64,000 nt of DNA from Pseudalkalibacillus sp051842935 (GCF_051842935.1 NZ_JBPXRR010000001.1:1240001-1304000), one strand, 5' to 3'. Shown: positions 44,012 to 52,620, numbered from the stretch's first letter. Translations and numbers: made by a program. The notes: a model not told the origin generated them from the letters alone.

Positions 44012-44959
44012 ATGTCAGATCTACATTGGTTCCCCTCTCAAATGGTGAATTCAAACGTTTTACGACGGGAAGTACCTTATGGTGTTGATATGATCAACGC
44101 CAGAAAGATGTGGGATCTTGGATATAGAGGAAAAGGAGTTACTATAGCGGTATTGGATACAGGATGTCAGCCAGATCATCCAGATCTCCAAGGCCGAATC
44201 ATCGGCGGTCGTAACTTTACTTCCGATCATGGTGGCGATCCAACGGACTATTCCGACAACCACTTCCATGGTACCCATGTAGCTGGAACAATTGCAGCCA
44301 ACTTGAACGGATTCGGGGTCGCAGGTGTTGCACCAGAAGCCCAATTATTGGTCTTGAAAGTCATACCCGCAAGCGGCGCAAGCTCTTATGAGAATTTGAT
44401 CCGTGGTGTCCATTATGCCATCAATTGGAGGGGACCGAACCGAGAAAGAGTTCGGGTCATTTCCATGTCGCTTGGTGGACCAGCTGATGATCCCAGACTC
44501 CATGCAGCTGTCAAAAGGGCAGTCGCAAAAAATATACTGGTCGTGTGCGCAGCTGGAAATCTTGGGGATGGACGGGCATATTCTTTTGAACGAACATATC
44601 CAGGGTATTACCCTGAAGTCGTTTGCGTTGGAGCAATTGATGAGAAATTGTACCCAGCTGGTTTTACCAACACGAATGATGAAATTGATCTAGTAGCTCC
44701 AGGAGTGAACATCACATCCACATACATTAACAGTAAATACGCTAGATCCTCCGGTACATCTATGGCAACACCTCATGTAGCCGGTGCAGCGGCATTACTG
44801 ATCCAAGGATATGAATCCCAATTAAGAAGAAGGTTGACCGAAAGGGAAATCTACAATCTCCTGATGAATAACACCCAAAGGTTGGATTTTGATCGTGTTT
44901 CCGTCGGGAGGGGCGTATTGGATTTATCGAAAGGTATTCAATCTAGAAAAAGTAGTTGA
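44012..44959 (+). CDS. intracellular subtilisin-like serine protease (S8)
   Basis: The 315-residue protease has Asp49 (VLDTG), His86 (HGTHVAGT) and Ser250 (SSGTSMATPHVAG), the subtilisin triad. It lacks a signal peptide, and the short N-terminal extension (about 1-25, containing VPYG) resembles the inhibitory prosegment of intracellular subtilisins such as IspA. It probably degrades cytosolic protein during stationary phase or sporulation. AAGGAG precedes the ATG. Confidence 0.92.
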   Translation: MSDLHWFPSQMVNSNVLRREVPYGVDMINARKMWDLGYRGKGVTIAVLDTGCQPDHPDLQGRIIGGRNFTSDHGGDPTDYSDNHFHGTHVAGTIAANLNGFGVAGVAPEAQLLVLKVIPASGASSYENLIRGVHYAINWRGPNRERVRVISMSLGGPADDPRLHAAVKRAVAKNILVVCAAGNLGDGRAYSFERTYPGYYPEVVCVGAIDEKLYPAGFTNTNDEIDLVAPGVNITSTYINSKYARSSGTSMATPHVAGAAALLIQGYESQLRRRLTEREIYNLLMNNTQRLDFDRVSVGRGVLDLSKGIQSRKSS

Positions 44960-45003
44960 AAAATGACCCCAGATGAAAAAACATTTCTCTAGGGTTTTTT
45001 TAT
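44960..45003 (+). terminator. probable terminator
   Basis: An ACCC...GGGT stem with an interrupted A-rich inner part is followed by seven T. It lies directly after the protease stop, so termination is likely although the stem is weak. Confidence 0.55.
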
Positions 45004-45080
45004 TTTCATCCACACAGAAAGATTCCATAACGAGATGTCGACTACTATGATCTTAAGCATGGTCAGGAGGGATTGATTTG

Positions 45081-45131
45081 ATGATTGTCGAAAGGAAGGG
45101 AGTGAAAAGGGACATTACAAATGAAATGTAA
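45081..45131 (+). CDS. possible 16-aa leader peptide
   Basis: A 16-codon frame starts at ATG 45081, preceded by AGGAGGG nine bases upstream, and encodes a basic/acidic peptide ending Asn-Glu-Met. A perfect 7-bp hairpin, GAAATGT (45123-45129) with ACATTTC (45134-45140), covers its stop and lies just before the nucleotidyltransferase gene. It may be a translated attenuator leader or chance. No homologue is known. Confidence 0.35.
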   Translation: MIVERKGVKRDITNEM

Positions 45132-45164
45132 AAACATTTCCAATGAAAGTGAGCGTATACATTC

Positions 45165-45893
45165 ATGGATCGATTATCGCCATTAGAAACTGCACAAAAA
45201 CTGATTGATACACATTATTCAAATTGCCAAGGTGCCTTACTGGCAGGAAGTGTTGTCCGAGGTGAAGCCACACCGTCATCTGACCTGGACGTGGTCATTT
45301 TTGATGATAGCATTCTCGCCTCTTACCGCCGATCATTCATATTTCAAGGTTGGCCAGTTGAAATATTCGTACATAACCTCTCCTCTTATCAGCAGTATTT
45401 TCAATCGGATTGTGACAGAGGTACTCCTTCTATGCCAAGGATGGTTGCAGAAGGAGTCGTCATTCAAGATAAAGGAGTCCTACAAGCAATAAAGGCAGAG
45501 GCGAAAGGGCTTCTTGAAAAAGGACCGACACCTTGGAGTCAAGAAACGATCAACATGAAGAGGTATTTTATTACGGATCTACTTGATGATTTGATCGGTC
45601 GTCCAGATCGATTCGAACAAATATTCATCGTCAATACGTTGGCCGATCGTCTACAAGAATTTCTACTTTGGACGAATGGGAGATGGGTCGGCAGCTCGAA
45701 ATGGTCTTATCGCGCTTTGAAACACTATGATAAAGGCTTTGCGAACACGTTCATGAACGCATTTGATCAGTACTATAAAACGAATGATGACAGCAAGATC
45801 ATCGACCTAGCAGACACCATTTTAGAGCCACATGGTGGAAGGTTGTTCGATGGATTCCAACTAGGAAAAACGGAGAAGAAACGAGAGAGGTGA
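45165..45893 (+). CDS. nucleotidyltransferase-fold protein
   Basis: The 242-residue protein has the polymerase-beta-like nucleotidyltransferase motif LLAGSVVRGEATPSSDLDVVIF (GS at about 27-28 and two Asp at 39 and 41, with a third acid in VEIFVHN near 63). The family includes kanamycin nucleotidyltransferase and many cellular enzymes. It ends with a basic tail and its stop lies four bases before the next gene. Whether it modifies an antibiotic, a metabolite or RNA cannot be told. The ribosome binding site is weak. Confidence 0.8.
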   Translation: MDRLSPLETAQKLIDTHYSNCQGALLAGSVVRGEATPSSDLDVVIFDDSILASYRRSFIFQGWPVEIFVHNLSSYQQYFQSDCDRGTPSMPRMVAEGVVIQDKGVLQAIKAEAKGLLEKGPTPWSQETINMKRYFITDLLDDLIGRPDRFEQIFIVNTLADRLQEFLLWTNGRWVGSSKWSYRALKHYDKGFANTFMNAFDQYYKTNDDSKIIDLADTILEPHGGRLFDGFQLGKTEKKRER

Positions 45894-45897
45894 TTCC

Positions 45898-46758
45898 ATG
45901 AATCAAAAGATTGGCATTGCAGTCATACATGGAGCTGGTATTCAGAAAGAAGATTTTGCTGAAATCCTCATTACACGCTTGAAAGAGCAAATCATCGAAA
46001 AGGCGAAAAAGGATAAATACGACCTTTCCATTGATGACTTTGCGTTTATACCTATCTACTGGGCGACCGTTTTCAATGATCGTGAAAAAGAGTTGTGGGA
46101 AGCCCTGAATAAAGGAGGACAACTTGATTTCAGTACTTTGCGTAAATTTATCATTGAATTTTTAGGAGATGCGATCGCTTATCAACCGACCAGTGATCAG
46201 TTCCAAAACTATGAACGGGTCCATGAAGTATATTTTCATGCATTGAAGCGTTTGAATGAGCAGGTCGGGGATCAAGCACCACTTGTTGTAGTCGGTCACA
46301 GTCTGGGGACAGTCATTACAAGTAATTTCTTCTATGACCTCCAGAAAGAAAAAGATCAATTGCCATATGTACGTAATTGGCTTCGTGACGCAACGCCTCT
46401 TATGAAAGGTGAAACACTGTCAGCTTTCATATCTTTGGGCTCTCCTCTTGCATTATGGAGTTTACGTTATGCTGACTTCAACAGACCGATTCAAGTGCCA
46501 GCCAAGCCGTTTCAGAGGCACTTTCCGGATGCAAAAGGAGGATGGTGGAATATTTTTGATAAGGATGATGTACTCGGGTATCCTCTGAAAACACTCAATA
46601 AAGCTTATGAACAAGCGGTGGTCGAAGATCTTGAATTCAATACTGGCAATCTCCTCACGAGCTGGACTCCGTTATCACACTTCCAGTACGTAAAAGACGA
46701 CAATACGATTTCATTTATCGTTGACCGACTTCTAAAGTTACACCGTTCCATCCAATAA
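45898..46758 (+). CDS. alpha/beta-hydrolase-like protein
   Basis: The 286-residue protein has the GHSLG nucleophile elbow (Ser at about 137) and a C-terminal acidic/His region (LSHFQYVKDD) that may complete a triad. N-terminal IGIAVIHGAGIQKEDF is the oxyanion strand. No signal peptide. It follows the nucleotidyltransferase gene by four bases and is probably co-transcribed. Substrate unknown. Confidence 0.82.
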   Translation: MNQKIGIAVIHGAGIQKEDFAEILITRLKEQIIEKAKKDKYDLSIDDFAFIPIYWATVFNDREKELWEALNKGGQLDFSTLRKFIIEFLGDAIAYQPTSDQFQNYERVHEVYFHALKRLNEQVGDQAPLVVVGHSLGTVITSNFFYDLQKEKDQLPYVRNWLRDATPLMKGETLSAFISLGSPLALWSLRYADFNRPIQVPAKPFQRHFPDAKGGWWNIFDKDDVLGYPLKTLNKAYEQAVVEDLEFNTGNLLTSWTPLSHFQYVKDDNTISFIVDRLLKLHRSIQ

Positions 46759-46790
46759 AGAGGTGTAAGCAAATCGCTTACACCTTTTTT
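46759..46790 (+). terminator. rho-independent terminator
   Basis: A perfect 10-bp stem (46761-46770 with 46776-46785) with an AAATC loop is followed by six T. Confidence 0.9.
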
Positions 46791-46834
46791 GAATTTCCCA
46801 TATAATTGCGATATATCCATTAAAGGAGTGATCC

Positions 46835-47668
46835 ATGTTGATTACGAAAATCCAAGACACAGTACAATTACATAATGGAATTGAAATGCCGCGCTTAGGG
46901 TTCGGTGTATTCAAGGTCGAAGAAGGCTCTGAAGTCATTGATTCTGTTAAGACTGCTTTAGAAGTTGGATACCGTAGCATTGATACAGCTGCCATTTATA
47001 AAAACGAGGAAGGTGTAGGTCAAGCAATCAAGGATGCGAATGTTCCTCGTGAAGAACTGTTCATCACGACAAAAGTATGGAACAAAGATCAAGGATACGA
47101 AAGCACTTTGAAAGCGTTTGATGAAAGCCTTGAAAAATTAGGACTCGACTATGTCGATCTCTATTTGATTCATTGGCCTGTAGAAGGTAAGTATAATGAT
47201 ACATGGAAAGCGATGGAGAAACTTTATGAAGATGGGCGTGCGAAAGCAATTGGCGTATGTAACTTCAATGTACATCACTTAGAGGATTTGATAAAAGATG
47301 CGAACATCAAGCCGATGGTCAACCAGATCGAATTCCACCCGAAATTGACCCAAAAAGACGTACGCGCTTTCTGCGACAAGGAAAACATCTTGGTGGAAGC
47401 ATGGTCTCCGCTCATGCATGGTAAATTACTGGATCATCCAACATTAAAAGAGATTGGTGAGAAGTATGGGAAGTCACCAGCACAAGTCATCCTTCGTTGG
47501 GACTTGCAACATAACATCATCACCATTCCTAAATCCGTAAATCCATCAAGGATCCGCGAAAATTCCGAGCTGTTCGACTTTATACTTACGGATGATGAAA
47601 TGAAAAAGATCGACCAATTGAATGAGAATGAACGGTTCGGTCCAGATCCGGACAATTTCGATTTTTAA
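46835..47668 (+). CDS. aldo/keto reductase, YvgN/YtbE type
   Basis: The 277-residue NADPH-dependent reductase shows the family tetrad Asp50, Tyr55 (DTAAIYKNE), Lys80 (TTKVWN) and His113 (LIHWPV), and the IPKSVNPSRIREN coenzyme block near the C-terminus. It reduces aldehydes such as methylglyoxal or glyoxal in related B. subtilis enzymes. AAAGGAG precedes ATG 46835. It lies 73 bases upstream of the second UGA-containing gene; a joint redox role is possible. Confidence 0.92.
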   Translation: MLITKIQDTVQLHNGIEMPRLGFGVFKVEEGSEVIDSVKTALEVGYRSIDTAAIYKNEEGVGQAIKDANVPREELFITTKVWNKDQGYESTLKAFDESLEKLGLDYVDLYLIHWPVEGKYNDTWKAMEKLYEDGRAKAIGVCNFNVHHLEDLIKDANIKPMVNQIEFHPKLTQKDVRAFCDKENILVEAWSPLMHGKLLDHPTLKEIGEKYGKSPAQVILRWDLQHNIITIPKSVNPSRIRENSELFDFILTDDEMKKIDQLNENERFGPDPDNFDF

Positions 47669-47741
47669 ACTTAAATAAGTTATGGTCGGCACGCCATTGG
47701 GAATACTTTTCTTGCAACCTACAATTTGAAGAGGTGATCGT

Positions 47742-48482
47742 GTGATCGAGAAAGTGGAAAAAGCGGTTCAGGAACGCTGGGTACCTTCGTTCAAGTATGA
47801 GCGGAATGAGCCCGGTGCTTTTGCAACATTGAACAAGCCGATTGAAGAAGCTAAAGGGGTCATCATTACAACGGGTGGCATTTATGTGAAAGGACAACCT
47901 CCTTTTCAAGACCATTATGGTTTGGGAGACCCTTCGTACAGAGAAATACGACATGATGTGGACTATGATCAACTTTCCATCGCCCATGAGCATTATGATC
48001 ACTCGAAGGCGAACGAAGACCGCAATGTGGTATTCCCGCTAGAAATGTTAAAACACCTAAGTGAAGAAGGTTCTATCGGATCAGTAGCGGATGTCCATTA
48101 TTCATTCATGGGTTACGTTCCAATTCCACATCCTCTCAAAACGGTGACTGCAAAGGAAGTAGCTGAAAAATTACAGCTGCAACAAGTGGATTTTGCTATT
48201 CTGGTACCGTCCTGACCAATCTGTCAACAGACGGCCGGTCTGGTCGCACGTACAATTGAGGAACACGATATTCCGACGGTTACTTTGACTATGGCAAAAG
48301 AGATCGCCGAGATTGTAAAGCCTGCTCGTTCACTGTATTCCAGGTTTCCTTTCGGAAGCCCTGTTGGTCAACCGAAGAACATCGATCAACAAAAAGCGGT
48401 GTTAAAAGCAGCTTTACAACTTCTTACAGATGCAAAAGAATCGGGTACGATCCAAGATTCCGACATCTCATATAAAGGGTAA
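47742..48482 (+). CDS. probable selenocysteine-containing GrdB/PrdB-like reductase (UGA at codon 158)
   Basis: The frame begins at GTG 47742 (GAGGTG upstream), reaches an in-frame TGA at 48213-48215 as codon 158, and continues in the same frame to TAA 48482, 246 residues in total. Homology extends across the UGA: the upstream part has VHYSFMGYVPIPHPLKTVTAKEV, and the part after it has PICQQTAGLVARTIEEHDIPTV and SRFPFGSPVGQP, blocks of the glycine/sarcosine/betaine/D-proline reductase B-type family. The UGA lies in S-U-P-I-C, the redox UxxC position where these enzymes carry Sec or Cys. Length agrees with PrdB (about 240). A SECIS-like hairpin follows (48228-48242). No GrdA/GrdC or PrdA partner is adjacent, so its substrate is unknown; it may be a stand-alone redox member as found in other bacteria. 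Confidence 0.87.
48228..48242 (+). promoter_or_regulatory. candidate bacterial SECIS hairpin
   Basis: CAGAC (48228-48232) pairs with GTCTG (48238-48242) around the loop GGCCG. The loop starts 17 bases after the UGA (48213-48215) and begins with G, inside the 16-37 base range given for bacterial SECIS. A further GAC (48214-48216) with GTC (48243-48245) can add outer pairs that include the UGA itself. Confidence 0.6.
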
Positions 48483-48491
48483 AAGCGTAGG

Positions 48492-48542
48492 AGGCTGTCT
48501 GAAATGGGAAACCATTTTTGGACAGCCTTTTCTCTTTATGTG
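48492..48542 (+). terminator. rho-independent terminator
   Basis: AGGCTGTC-type outer arms (48492-48499 with 48530-48537) and an inner AAATGG/CCATTT hairpin form a long stem followed by T. It begins ten bases after the stop at 48482 and so supports transcription through the full UGA-containing frame. Confidence 0.82.
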
Positions 48543-48546
48543 GTTA

Positions 48547-48596
48547 TTGACCACATGGTCAAATCGGTATATACTTAATATTGACTAGGTGGTCAA
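48547..48596 (+). promoter_or_regulatory. sigma-A promoter with two TetR-type operators
   Basis: TTGACC (48547-48552), 17 bases, then TATACT (48570-48575) form a near-consensus promoter. It is covered by two similar 16-base dyads, TTGACCACATGGTCAA (48547-48562) and TTGACTAGGTGGTCAA (48581-48596), one over the -35 box and one at the start site, 34 bases apart. The third gene downstream is a TetR regulator, so autorepression is likely. Confidence 0.82.
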
Positions 48597-48617
48597 TCAA
48601 TTGAAGGGGGTCTTGAA

Positions 48618-49523
48618 ATGAAGGTTATTGAGATGGATCATCTCACGAAGTACTATGGAAAACATCAAGCCGTCTCGGATCTAACATTCAGTGTGGAAGA
48701 AGGAGAGGTCTATGGTTTCATAGGTCCGAATGGTGCAGGGAAAAGTACGACGATCCGTACGTTGTTGAACTTCATCTTTCCAACGAGTGGATCAGCAAAG
48801 ATTTTCGGGAAAGACATTGTGACTCAATCGATGGCCATTAAACAAGAAGTGGGATATCTGCCTTCAGAAGTCCATTTCTATGAAAACATGAAGGTGAAAG
48901 ATCTCCTTCATTATTCTGCAGGGTTTTATCAAAATAAATCGTATAAAAAACGAATGAATGAACTGACAGAGCGTTTGGATTTAGACGTTCATAAAAAATT
49001 CGAGGATCTTTCATTCGGTAACCGTAAAAAAGTAGGAATTGTTCAAGCCTTAATACATGAACCGCGACTCCTGATCATGGATGAACCTACTGGCGGCCTC
49101 GATCCATTAATGCAGCATACCTTCTTTGATCTGTTGATGGAAGAAAAGAAGAAGGGAGTAACCATCTTCTTTTCATCGCACATCTTAAGTGAAGTACAAA
49201 AAATGTGCGACCGTGTAGCCATCATTAAAGAAGGGAAATTGATTGCGAACGATACGATTGAAAATCTGACGAAAAATCAGTTCAAGAAAGTGAGCATCCT
49301 CCTTTCAGAAGGTCAAACCCTGAATTTAAATGTAGATGGTATCATCCAACAAGAACAACTTGGTCTTACGTTGACGATTCTGTTCAGAGGCGATATACAT
49401 GAACTGATCAATGCATTAAGTAAAGAAGATTATCGAGACGTTGTAATAGAAGAACCCTCACTGGATGAAATTTTCATGCATTTCTATGAAACGGAGAATG
49501 GAGGGATGGAAGATGATCTTTAA
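48618..49523 (+). CDS. ABC transporter ATP-binding protein
   Basis: The 301-residue ATPase has Walker A GFIGPNGAGKSTTIR, signature SFGNRKKVGIVQAL, Walker B LLIMDEPTGGLDP and FFSSHILSE with the switch His. The signature LSGGQ is replaced by LSFGN, common in the drug- and lantibiotic-type ABC-2 exporters. Its C-terminus is the variable regulatory tail. The operon continues with a permease (overlapping) and a TetR regulator. AAGGGGG precedes the ATG. Confidence 0.93.
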   Translation: MKVIEMDHLTKYYGKHQAVSDLTFSVEEGEVYGFIGPNGAGKSTTIRTLLNFIFPTSGSAKIFGKDIVTQSMAIKQEVGYLPSEVHFYENMKVKDLLHYSAGFYQNKSYKKRMNELTERLDLDVHKKFEDLSFGNRKKVGIVQALIHEPRLLIMDEPTGGLDPLMQHTFFDLLMEEKKKGVTIFFSSHILSEVQKMCDRVAIIKEGKLIANDTIENLTKNQFKKVSILLSEGQTLNLNVDGIIQQEQLGLTLTILFRGDIHELINALSKEDYRDVVIEEPSLDEIFMHFYETENGGMEDDL

Positions 49524-50310
49524 GCAAGAATTGAAATGGAATTTCAAATCATTATTGATCTGGTCGGTCATCCTTGGAGGCTTAGTCTTCTTGATGATGC
49601 AGATCTATCCTGACTTCGCCAAACAACAGGGCAATCTGGAAGCATTATTAGAAGCCTATCCTGAAGGAATCAAAAAAGCATTCAATATGGATCAGTTGAG
49701 TTTGGGAACTGTATTAGGATTCTATGCGATTGAAGGTTATATGCTTATTACTTTGATCGGTAGCATTTATGTCGTTCTCTTGGCTGGAAATATGCTAGCG
49801 AAAGAAGAAGGAGAGAAGACGATTGAATTCCTTCTATCCAAACCGATTTCTAGAACGTCTCTCGTTACCCAAAAAATGCTCGTTATCATCGTCAATGTCG
49901 TTTTGTTCAACTTGTTTGTTTCATTGATCAATTTAACAGGGTTCATGCTCGTTGATGATGGCACGTTTGAATTTTACCCATTCGTGTTGATGTCAATCGC
50001 TCCAATTCTCTTGCATTTAACTTTTGCATCCATCGCATTCCTATTATCAAGTATTTTTAGAAAAGGACGTCAGATTCTATCGATTACGGTAGGATTGGTT
50101 TTCATCACCTATTTTCTGCAGGTGATTTCAAGCGTTTCGGATAAACTCGAGAACTTGAAATACATGAGTCCATTCGTATATGTGGATGCAGCAGATATCA
50201 TTACGAATGAATCCATTAAGGGACTATACCTAGCGATCATGTTATCAATAATGATCATCTGTACAATCAGTACGTACTTGTATTACCGTAAAAAAGATAT
50301 CGCCGTCTAA
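49513..50310 (+). CDS. ABC-2 type permease
   Basis: The 265-residue protein starts at ATG 49513, overlapping the ATPase stop by 11 bases, with GGAGGG upstream. About six transmembrane segments are seen, and AGNMLAKEEGEKTIEFLLSKPISR near 90 is the cytoplasmic ABC-2 motif. It should be the membrane partner of the preceding ATPase. Substrate unknown, although TetR control suggests a toxic small molecule or bile/antibiotic-like inducer. Confidence 0.9.
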   Translation: MIFKQELKWNFKSLLIWSVILGGLVFLMMQIYPDFAKQQGNLEALLEAYPEGIKKAFNMDQLSLGTVLGFYAIEGYMLITLIGSIYVVLLAGNMLAKEEGEKTIEFLLSKPISRTSLVTQKMLVIIVNVVLFNLFVSLINLTGFMLVDDGTFEFYPFVLMSIAPILLHLTFASIAFLLSSIFRKGRQILSITVGLVFITYFLQVISSVSDKLENLKYMSPFVYVDAADIITNESIKGLYLAIMLSIMIICTISTYLYYRKKDIAV

Positions 50311-50325
50311 AGTGGGAGGTTCCCA

Positions 50326-50967
50326 ATGAACCGTACATTCGAGAATTTACCAGAAGAGAAGAAACAACAAATCATCAAAACGTGCATGGCAGAGTTTGCA
50401 ACGAACGGATATGAAAACACTTCAACGAACAAGATAACGGAAAAAGCAGGAATCTCGAAAGGCTTGCTTTTCCATTACTTCAAGAATAAAAAAGGTTTGT
50501 ATTTGTATCTTTTGAAGCAATCAGCTGATATCGTGCATGTTCAGATTTATGAACGATTAAAAGACCTACAAGAGGAGGATTTCTTCGAACGCATCAAGAA
50601 AACGGCGATCATGAAGATGGAGACATTTTCAAGGTATCCCGATGAGTATCACGTGTTATTGAAGTCCTTCCTGGATACACCTAAAGAGATTGAAGCTGAA
50701 ATCGCAGCTTTGTTCAAAGAGATTCAACAACAGGCGATTGAGCAGAATCAAGCGCTTTTGTTCGCCTACTTGAATGAGTCTGATTTACGTGAAGGTCTCA
50801 CTGTACCCTTTGTATTGGAATATGTCATGACGGTGATGGAGCAATTCAATCGGTCCATTCTGCAACAATATAAAGGTCAGGAAGAGGAATTATTGGAACA
50901 TCCCGACCCTTTATTGAATCGGTTGAATCAGTACATCGATGTCATCAAACACGGTGTTTATCGTTAA
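50326..50967 (+). CDS. TetR-family regulator
   Basis: The 213-residue protein has the N-terminal TetR helix-turn-helix (about 10-57, with ENTSTNKITEKAGISKGLLFHYFKNKKGLY) and a helical ligand domain. As third gene of the ABC operon, it most likely represses the promoter at 48547-48596. GGGAGG precedes the ATG. The ligand is unknown. Confidence 0.9.
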   Translation: MNRTFENLPEEKKQQIIKTCMAEFATNGYENTSTNKITEKAGISKGLLFHYFKNKKGLYLYLLKQSADIVHVQIYERLKDLQEEDFFERIKKTAIMKMETFSRYPDEYHVLLKSFLDTPKEIEAEIAALFKEIQQQAIEQNQALLFAYLNESDLREGLTVPFVLEYVMTVMEQFNRSILQQYKGQEEELLEHPDPLLNRLNQYIDVIKHGVYR

Positions 50968-51042
50968 AAATGCTATAATAGATGAAGCTAAGGGAGTGAC
51001 AGTCATTTGTTGCTCCTATTTCTTTATCTTTGGAGGTATAGG

Positions 51043-51651
51043 ATGAAAGCATTTGCGAAAAATTTTCTGAACGGAATCGTAACTGTGGTTCCTATCATAC
51101 TGGTCATCTATGTCGTGATTAAAGTTTTTGAATTTCTGGACAACATTCTTGGACAGACATTCAGAGGGATTTTACAAGAAGATTATGTTCCTGGTCTAGG
51201 GTTGCTCGCTTCCATTCTTTTGATTACACTGCTAGGTTGGTTATCTAAACAATATATAAGTGGAAAAGTAGTCGAACTGCTTGATAAGTGGTTGGATCGC
51301 ATTCCTCTAGTGAAGAGTTTATATTCCATTATTAAGGATACGCTCCAGTCATTTGCAGGAGATAAAAAGTCATTCTCCAAGGTGGCGTTGGTCTATATAC
51401 CTGGCACAAATATGAAAGCCATTGGCTTTGTAACGTCTGAAGAAGTTGATTCGATTGCCGATCCATTAGTCGATCATATAGCCGTATACGTACCACAAAC
51501 CTTCCAGGTGGCTGGTATGACATTCCTTATTCCGAAAGAGGAAGTTGAAATATTGGATATGAAGGCAGAAGATGCTATGAAATTCGTATTATCTGGTGGA
51601 ATGAGTGTCAGAAAGAACGAACGGAGAAAAGAAGGGGATACACATGCTTAA
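51043..51651 (+). CDS. DUF502 membrane protein
   Basis: The 202-residue protein starts at ATG 51043 with GGAGG and has two transmembrane helices (about 8-30 and 50-70), then a soluble domain containing RIPLVKSLYSIIKDTLQ and GFVTSE, as in DUF502. Function unknown; a membrane or stress role is suggested for relatives. It overlaps the following glycosylase gene by eight bases. Confidence 0.85.
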   Translation: MKAFAKNFLNGIVTVVPIILVIYVVIKVFEFLDNILGQTFRGILQEDYVPGLGLLASILLITLLGWLSKQYISGKVVELLDKWLDRIPLVKSLYSIIKDTLQSFAGDKKSFSKVALVYIPGTNMKAIGFVTSEEVDSIADPLVDHIAVYVPQTFQVAGMTFLIPKEEVEILDMKAEDAMKFVLSGGMSVRKNERRKEGDTHA

Positions 51652-52150
51652 CCCTGTACCCGATATTCTTGATGACGATCTGAACATTATCTTTGTAGGC
51701 TTCAATCCTAGCATACGTTCCAGCGAAACGGGTCATAATTACGCTAATCCGAATAACCGGTTTTGGAAAATCCTCTATCGATCTGGTTTGACGGACCAAT
51801 TGCATAAGCCTGAAGATGGGCGAAAATTCATCGATCTGTATGGTTATGGATTCACGAACATTGTTTCCAGACCGACAAAGGAAGCTGCAGATATTACGAA
51901 AGAAGAGTATGTAGAAGGTAAGCTCCAACTAAATGAAAAGATTCAACAATATAAGCCAAAAGTCGTATGTTTCGTTGGGAAAGGCGTTTATCAACAATAC
52001 AGCGGCAGAAGAAAAGTAGATTGGGGCTTCCAGGAAGAGTCGGTTGTGCCTGGTGTGAGAGATTTCGTTGCTCCTTCATCTAGCGGTCTTGTAAGGATGA
52101 AACTAGACGAAGTGGTCTCTATTTATGAACAACTTTCAACAAAGTTTTGA
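51644..52150 (+). CDS. mismatch-specific uracil/thymine DNA glycosylase (Mug/TDG type)
   Basis: The 168-residue enzyme has the Mug/TDG motif GFNPSIRSSETGHNYANPNNRFW (about 19-41), with catalytic Asn in the GxNP position (Asn22 or so), and the second motif VPGVRDFVAPSSSGL. It removes uracil or related bases from mispairs in DNA. ATG 51644 has AAGGGG upstream. Confidence 0.88.
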   Translation: MLNPVPDILDDDLNIIFVGFNPSIRSSETGHNYANPNNRFWKILYRSGLTDQLHKPEDGRKFIDLYGYGFTNIVSRPTKEAADITKEEYVEGKLQLNEKIQQYKPKVVCFVGKGVYQQYSGRRKVDWGFQEESVVPGVRDFVAPSSSGLVRMKLDEVVSIYEQLSTKF

Positions 52151-52238
52151 ATCAATGAAAAAATATTGTCGCCTCGGAGTTTACGTTCACTGTAGAACGG
52201 ATACAGTATAGTAACATACTGTTGGAGGCGTATAAGAG

Positions 52239-52568
52239 ATGGCTAAAGAGTCCGATCAAAACCTAATTGAATTATGTATGGAATGTCGTGACCTCTGCGA
52301 AGATTGGCTCAAACGCAGCAACATCCAGTCATCTGATGAATCGATAGATGAATGCTCGAGACTGATCCTTGAATGCTATGATATATGTGCTTATACCGCA
52401 TTAACTTTACAACGAGAAACTCCTTTTTCGAAAGAAGTTTGCCAGCTTTGTGAATTGATCTGTGAAGCATGTGGTAATGAATGCAAATCCCATCCGATCT
52501 CTTCAGAATACAATTTGACTGAAATCTGTTACGAGGTAGCAGAACGCTGCAGGCAGAGATTATACTGA
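52239..52568 (+). CDS. Cys-rich four-helix protein (DUF326/YhjQ-like)
   Basis: The 109-residue protein carries repeated CxxC-like patterns across predicted helices (CMECRDLC, CYDICAYT, CQLCELICEACGNEC), in the style of DUF326 copper-binding four-helix proteins such as YhjQ. It likely binds metal, perhaps copper storage. GGAGG precedes the ATG, and a perfect terminator follows. Confidence 0.82.
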   Translation: MAKESDQNLIELCMECRDLCEDWLKRSNIQSSDESIDECSRLILECYDICAYTALTLQRETPFSKEVCQLCELICEACGNECKSHPISSEYNLTEICYEVAERCRQRLY

Positions 52569-52584
52569 CATAAGAAAATTTAAA

Positions 52585-52620
52585 AAACAGAGCCGACGAA
52601 GCGTCGGCTCTGTTTTTTTT
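52585..52620 (+). terminator. rho-independent terminator
   Basis: A perfect 14-bp stem (52585-52598 with 52602-52615) with an AAG loop is followed by eight T. The next 120 bases hold two short ATTTATAAGCC-type repeats but no gene. Confidence 0.95.

Noticed and set aside
44012..44959. Secreted alkaline protease
   Set aside because: No signal peptide or long pro-region is present, so the intracellular type is favoured.
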